64,000 bases of DNA, taken from assembly GCA_030998225.1 (NCBI GenBank), contig JAPYXD010000753.1:3906001-3970000 (forward strand). The letters run 5' to 3'. The translations under genes were made by a program, and so were the position numbers. This document shows positions 58,074 through 64,000 of the stretch, piece by piece. Within the stretch, counting starts at the first letter, position 1; every line of letters starts with the position of its first letter. This DNA comes from Diplolepis rosae (Eukaryota > Arthropoda > Insecta > Hymenoptera > Diplolepididae). Below the pieces are notes generated by a model, which saw only the letters and a list, made by a program, of their open reading frames with translations, searched no databases and was not told where the DNA came from.

Positions 58074-58150
58074 TAACCCTTTTAGTGCCAAGCAATGGCC
58101 ATACCATTGCATATGCAACGATATATCCTTGTTTGGCACTAAAAGGGTTA
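58074..58150. mobile_element. 77-bp mini-hairpin with 19-bp arms
   Basis: TTAACCCTTTTAGTGCCAAG pairs with TTGGCACTAAAAGGGTTA. The loop includes CCATTGCATATGCAA. It is very short for a mobile element, but the perfect arms and TTAA-like edge fit a minimal MITE or a transcribed hairpin. Confidence 0.55.
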
Positions 58151-58434
58151 AAATATCGGATTTATCCAAAAAGTAGTTTCCAAAAATAAAAAAAATGCTC
58201 TAATTTTTTAAATTAGTGGTCAAATTTTACACGAATGTAATAACTTCTTATATATAATGAGAAGATAATATTTCTGATTCTAATGTCGTGCAGCAAAAAA
58301 ACCGGTTATCCTCGTCAGGTCTCATTTTCATTATATTCTTCGTTTTGTCAGAACTCGTAGTGGGTGTCATACCTTCAGTCTGCCGGTAGAAGCATTCGAC
58401 AAAACTTCGCTTTTGTGTCTCTCGATTTCAATTT

Positions 58435-58885
58435 CTGACCTTGCTTTCAAAACCTGAATGCGCTCGATCGTGAATAAAATGATTCCAAGTTGTTTAATAA
58501 GGATTTAAAATAATGAAAAGTAGATTGTTCGCATATGAAATTGAAAAAAAATTCTTTAAAGGTGAGCACTCAGACAAGATTGTTTATACTGAAAGGACAT
58601 TTTTAAAAATCAAACATATTTTGTTACATGAACAGATTTTTATTTTTTATTGAAAAAAGAAGGGAAAACAGGCAATTTTAATTTCAAAACCTAAATATGC
58701 TCGATCGCGAATTAAATGATTTCAACTTTAACAATTATTTAAATTCAAGAAAAAAAGATTGTACGAATATAAAATTTTGAAAATATTTTTAAAAATCAAA
58801 CATATTTTTTTAGTATGTGAACAAATTATCATTTTTTATCAAGAAAAAAAGGGTAAACAAACAATTTTTTCAATATAAAGAGAAG
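58435..58885. repeat. Two-copy repeat of about 240 bp
   Basis: CAAAACCTGAATGCGCTCGATCG (near 58447) recurs as CAAAACCTAAATATGCTCGATCG (near 58685), followed in both by AAATCAAACATATTTT. The copies are well diverged. From 58885 to 59345 there is plain AT-rich DNA. Confidence 0.65.
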
Positions 58886-59344
58886 TTTTTTCTAAGTGGA
58901 GAGTAAAGGAGAATTACAAATTTATAATAGGATTCGTTAATTAAACACAAGCTTGAGATAATAATTTTCATATTATTTTCAATAAAACATGATACTTAAA
59001 AAAGATTAAGTTTCAGTAAAACTCGAGGCCAGAGAGTAGAGTTGCTAAATATTTTTAACGATCGTGCAAAATAGTCATTGTTTCTGAGGATTTTATTCTA
59101 GTTATGGATAATGGGGCACTTACGTGATTGCGAGATTAATTATTGTTCATGAGTGGGGGCTGTTCTACAACATTCTTCATGTTAAGATGCTATTCAATTG
59201 TTGGTTAGATTACTTGACAAATATTGCGGATTATGTAATATTTCACACGAATAAAATCTCTTCTTTTCAATTAGAATTATTTGATTTTTTTCTAGTGAGA
59301 GAAATTTAAAGAAATTTTTAATTAGAGATATTTCAAGAGAAGTC

Positions 59345-59762
59345 TGACTCAAAATATTTTCAGTGGCCCAGGATAGGCCCAGTCCTGGCTAAATACAGAT
59401 TTCTATGAAACGCCAGGCTTGAGCTCAACTTAGCAAATAGATTTTTAACATGTGATATCCTGAATTTTTAATCTACCTGAAGAGGTCCGAGCCAGTAATC
59501 AAAGTTTTATGCCAGGCCAGGGCCAAGTTAGAAAATTTTTGCACGAGATTGTTAAGAAAGTTAAAAAATAAAATGTTTGAGATGAGTTTCTTCGATTTGG
59601 TCCAGACTTGGAATAAAAGGGCAAACTAGACTCAGCCAGGTCAGGTAGATTAAAAATTCAGAAAATATTGTTGCAATAATCTGCTTGCTGATTGAGCTCA
59701 AATTCAGCGTTTTATTCAAAGCCTAAATTCACTAGTCTAGGCCCTGGCTTGGGCCATGGTAT
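59345..59762. mobile_element. Fold-back element of GGCC/CAGGCC words
   Basis: CTGAATTTTTAATCTACCTG (59461) pairs with CAGGTAGATTAAAAATTCAG (59642). Outer CCCAGGATAGGCCCAGTCCTGG faces CTAGTCTAGGCCCTGGC. It is another element built from a repeated short word. From 59765 to 60240 I see nothing of note. Confidence 0.65.
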
Positions 59763-60242
59763 AAATTATTTTAATATAAATCCATTTTATAAATGAATAA
59801 ATAGTAATTTAACTTTTCTGGTTTATCTTTTATTATTGTAACTTCTAACCTTATCTTATACCTCTTTTTCTTCAATATTTTTTATTATTTTTCTGGATCG
59901 TGACTTTCTTTTGTGTATTAACATTGTAAATTAATTTTATGTCTGATTATAAAGCTTGTTGTCTGCATCTTTTCAAATATTATTCTGTTAAGTAATAATC
60001 ATTTTTCATAAACACGAGGTCATTACGGTTAAATACTTTCATTTTGAATGCATTTATTCTTCAATTGAAATAATGGATAACTCACTCAAATCATAAATTC
60101 TTATCAACTTTAAATGTTATATAAAGATAGAATTGCTTTATTACCAGAAAATGAGGGTTGTTGAAACAAATATTGTAAAATTTAAACTTCCTATTTTCAC
60201 CTTCGATCCATTATGTTTAAATCAAAGAAAAAATTTATTTTT

Positions 60243-60785
60243 CAGTGAAATTTAGAAATTTAGAGAGTACCAAAATATCAGTGACATTGATGATCAGACA
60301 ATTCTATGTATTGATGAATCAGTGAAAATTATTATTAATGCACGGAGAAAAAAAAACTGTTGAATCAACAGATGTCATCTGCTGGAATAGGGACAGCAGT
60401 TTTTTTGGTAATATTTACACATTTTCTGTTGGATTCACAGATTGTTTGTAAACTCAACAGATGAACCTGTAAAATCTACAGACATGTCTGTTAGAATTGC
60501 GGATTTCAAGAAAAAAGAGAAATCCGTAATTCTAACAGACATTTCTGTAGATTTTACAGGTTCATCTGTTGAGTTTACAAACAATCTGTGAATCCAACAG
60601 AAAAATCTGTAAATATTACAAAAAAACTCTGCTGTCCCTATTCCAGCAGATGACATCTGTTGATTCAACAGTTTTTTTTTCTCCGTGCATTAATAATAAT
60701 TTCCACTGATTCATCAATACATATAATTGTCTGATCATCAATGTCACTGATATTTTGGTACTCTCTAAATTTCTAAATTTCACTG
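60243..60785. mobile_element. Palindrome nested in the centre of a palindrome
   Basis: Outer arms (60243-60340 and 60688-60785) belong to the ACTGATTCAGT family and carry AATTTAGAGAGTACCAAAAT and its complement. The inner palindrome (60341-60687) starts CACGGAGAAA, ends TTTCTCCGTG, and pairs along about 165 bp per arm, with words such as AACAGATG and CATCTGTT. Confidence 0.82.
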
Positions 60786-60889
60786 AAAGACAGTAAAAAA
60801 TCACCGATTGCCTAGCCAGAAGTAACTTACTGATTTCAATCAAGTGAGAATCTCACTGATTCAGATTTAGAGAATAGATCAAAAATTTA

Positions 60890-61673
60890 ACACTCTCTCA
60901 ATTTGAATCAGTGAGATTTCACTAATGAAGCAGCTAGAAATTAGTTTTTTTATACTTCAATAGAAATTATGCTGACAATCAGTGGTATTTTACTAACACA
61001 ACCAGTAGTATTTTACTAACAACTAGTGTTATTTCACTAAGAGTCAATCTCTCTAAACCTGAATCAGTGAAATAGTCACTGATTATATCAGTGAAAATAT
61101 ACCAACTGATAAATCAGTGCCCTGCTTTGATTTCACTGAGGAATCAGTGAACGCGTCACGTGAACATAACTTCTGAATACGTGAATTCAAAACTTTCATC
61201 TACACTTTACTGATTTATCGTCCCTTAAAAACAATAATAATTACGTAATTTCGTTTTAATGTTGTTTAGCCTAAAATAAACGAGTTCATCGATCGTTAAA
61301 ATATATTGCTGGTTTTATTACTCCCACCTGAAGCTTTCACTGATTCAATAAGTGAGTTCAATCTATTTCACTGATGCTCAGTGAAAGACTTATAGCTGCT
61401 GCCATCAGTGAATATTCACTGCAAATCAGTGGCCGTTCACTGATTCAGGTTCAGAGAGTGATATTCTACTGAAAAAAACAGTGCAAATGTCACTGGAGCT
61501 TATCAGTAAAACTAACTTTACTGATTGAGTTCTAATGATCAACTTCAGTGACAGTTGCACTCTTTTTCAGTAAAATATCACTGATTGTTAGTAAAATTTT
61601 CACCGAAGTGAAAAAGAAACTCATTTCTAGCTTTTTTATCTGTGAAATTTTACTGATTCAAATTTAGAGGGTT
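60890..61673. mobile_element. ACTGA-family element split by a family D element
   Basis: The outer element runs from CACTCTCTCAATTTGAATCAG to CTGATTCAAATTTAGAGGG. Inside it, 61049-61460 is a reversed copy of the element at 28650-29084 (CTCTCTAAACCTGAATCAG to TGATTCAGGTTCAGAGAG). From 61680 to 62030 the DNA is unique and GC-richer. Confidence 0.82.
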
Positions 61674-62031
61674 AAAAGCAACAAAAGAGCAATTTAATTC
61701 GCATTTCTGTCTTGTACGTAGGAAGTATATAAATTACAATATTTAATAGTGAAAGGTACTTCATAAAGTTGACTACAGAGTATTCATTGTTTATCCGATT
61801 GTTTGCACAGTTTGACATAATGGTACGTGTTTGGTGTGTGTATCCATCGGTGTAGTGACCAGGCGGTAAATCACGTTGTGTTTGCGCGATAAGGGAGAAA
61901 AATAGTGTTTGGTTGGTGGAAAATGTTAATCGATTATGCCCGCTGGCTTAAGTGCGCGAAAATCTCAAGCGTATGGTGCAAAAGGTGCTCAAGGAATTCA
62001 TTAAAGGATTTTGAGTTCGAACCTAGATCAA

Positions 62032-62065
62032 ATGGCATCTGGAGGAGTTTACCGATCGATTGCAT
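62032..62065 (+). other. Possible short first coding exon
   Basis: ATG followed by ASGGVYRSIA and a GTGAGT donor, at the end of a unique GC-richer stretch (61800-62060). It could be the start of a gene continuing past the window. I do not recognise it and the signal is short. Confidence 0.22.
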
Positions 62066-62340
62066 GTGAGTCTATTCTCGATTCTCGATGTAAATAGAGT
62101 AAGTTTTCTTCAACCAGGTCACTCGTACTTTTAAATTATAAATCGCTAATCAAGACTGTTCCCTTTATTCCGATCATACTATAACGTTAACAAGTTCGAA
62201 AAAAAATTATTACAGTAGAATGAAGACGAAAATGCTATTTTCGATCTTATGGATAATTTAATTAAATTCTATTAGAAAAAAATGATTCAATCCGGTTGGT
62301 CGTAATTAATTCAATGAAACCGTTTCAGGTTTTTCAAAAA

Positions 62341-64000
62341 ATTTAATTGAAAATAGTTGGATCTAATTAAGCCCAATTGATTCTGTTTCACTAATTCAGA
62401 TTTAGAGAATATCAAAACTGATTTCATTATAAGAATTTAGTGAAGTAGTACCTATTTAAATCGATTTAGTGAATCTGTTTCAATGTTTAATTTCAATTGA
62501 ATTGAAAATGATTGAATCTTATTCAGCACGATTGATTCTTATTCAGAAACACTATAAAAACTGATTTCATTAGAAGGATTTAGTGAAGTAGTATTTATTT
62601 AAATCGATTTAGTGAATCTGTTTCAATATTTAATTTCAATTTAATTGAAAATGATTGAATCTAATTAAGCTTGATTGATTCGGATTCAGGAGCACTATTA
62701 AAACTGATTCAATTATAAGATATATATATAATCAATTTAGTGAATCTGTTTCAATGTTTAATTTCAATTGAATTGAAAATGATTGAATCTTATTCAGCAC
62801 GATTGATTCTTATTCAGAAACACTATAAAAACTGATTTCATTAGAAGGATTTAGTGAAGTAGTATCTATTTAAATCGATTTAGTGAATCTGTTTCAATAT
62901 TTAATTTCAATTTAATTGAAAATGATTGAATCTAATTATGCTTGATTGATTCGGATTCAGGAGCACTATTAAAACTGATTCAATTATAACATATATATAT
63001 AATCAATTTAGTGAATCTGTTTCAATGTTTAATTTCAATTGAATTGAAAATGATTGAATCTTATTCAGCACGATTGATTCTTATTCAGGAGCACTATAAA
63101 AACTGATTTAATTAGAAGGATTTAGTGAAGTAGTACCTATTTAAATCAATTTAGTGAATCTGTTTCAATGTTGAATTTCAATTAAATTGAAAATGATTGA
63201 ATCTTATTCAGCACGATTGATTCTTATTCAGGAGCACTATTAAAACTCATTCAATCATAAGAATGTAGTGAAGCAGTACCTATTTGAATCGATTTAGTGA
63301 ACCTGTTTCAATGTTTAATTTCAATTAAATTGAAAATGATTGAATCTTATTTAGCACGATTGATTCTTATTCAGGAGCACTATTAAAACTGATTCAATTA
63401 TAAGATATATATATAATCAATTTAGTGAATCTGTTTCAATGTTTAATTTCAATTGAATTGAAAATGATTGAATCTTATTCAGCACGATTGATTCTTATTC
63501 AGAAACACTATAAAAACTGATTTCATTAGAAGGATTTAGTGAAGTAGTATCTATTTAAATCGATTTAGTGAATCTGTTTCAATATTTAATTTCAATTTAA
63601 TTGAAAATGATTGAATCTAATTATGCTTGATTGATTCGGATTCAGGAGCACTATTAAAACTGATTCAATTATAACATATATATATAATCAATTTAGTGAA
63701 TCTGTTTCAATGTTTAATTTCAATTGAATTGAAAATGATTGAATCTTATTCAGCACGATTGATTCTTATTCAGGAGCACTATAAAAACTGATTTAATTAG
63801 AAGGATTTAGTGAAGTAGTACCTATTTAAATCGATTTATTGAATCTGTTTCAATGTTTAATTTCAATTGAATTGAAAATGATTGAATCTTATTCAGCACG
63901 ATTGATTCTAATTCAGAAACACTATAAAAACTGATTTAATTAGAAGGATTTAGTGAAGTAGTACCTATTTAAATCAATTTAGTGAATCTGTTTCAATGTT
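62341..64000. repeat. Satellite of 143-bp and 128-bp units, runs off the window
   Basis: The GTTTCAAT landmark falls at 62481, 62624, 62752, 62895, 63023, 63166, 63309, 63437, 63580, 63708, 63851 and 63994 (position of CAAT). Steps are 143,128,143,128,143 repeated, a 685-bp five-unit period. Short units replace a GTGAAGTAGTACCTATTT stretch with a TATATATATAA run. Each unit holds TTTCAATTGAATTGAAAATG. Confidence 0.92.

Overview
This is an AT-rich insect nuclear window with small phased exons, GT-AG introns and very heavy repeat content. The organism is an arthropod with an insect-type troponin T (mutually exclusive penultimate exon, poly-Glu tail). A hymenopteran is my best guess, but that is inference only. 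All gene-like content I can support lies on the + strand.

Layout. (1) 1-1.75 kb: the 3' part of SNRNP35, the 35 kDa protein of the U11/U12 (minor) spliceosome. (2) About 2.9-27.8 kb: troponin T, with start codon at 4061 and stop at 27279. The exons chain in phase into a 374-residue protein. They include a 31-nt exon at 20269, a possible 3-nt microexon at 6070 that would add one residue, and a mutually exclusive 79-nt exon pair at 24045 and 24539. Its introns hold five tandem arrays and many fold-back elements. (3) 27.8-41.3 kb: no recognisable gene, only arrays and nested transposon-like elements; the clearest is a three-layer nest at 32743-35112. (4) 41.63-46.12 kb: a five-exon secreted serine protease homolog that has lost the activation motif, the catalytic His and the catalytic Ser. 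(5) 46.98-47.96 kb: a dead mariner transposase carrying two palindromes. (6) 48-64 kb: more repeats, two or three possible first exons of unidentified genes, and a satellite with a 685-bp higher-order unit running off the right edge.

The genes are not functionally linked to each other: a splicing factor, a muscle thin-filament protein and an extracellular protease homolog. The unusual part is the non-coding DNA. Several unrelated repeat families are built the same way: a short palindromic word (GACGTC, GAACGTTC, TTCGAA/TTCGGAA, GGTTCC/GGAACC) is iterated at about 10-12 bp, close to one DNA helical turn, often inside larger inverted repeats. The GACGTC family is found from 6.8 to 57 kb, including troponin T introns and three of the four protease-homolog introns. 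Coordinates of repeats were read by eye and may be off by a few bases at the edges; exon coordinates were checked by codon phase.
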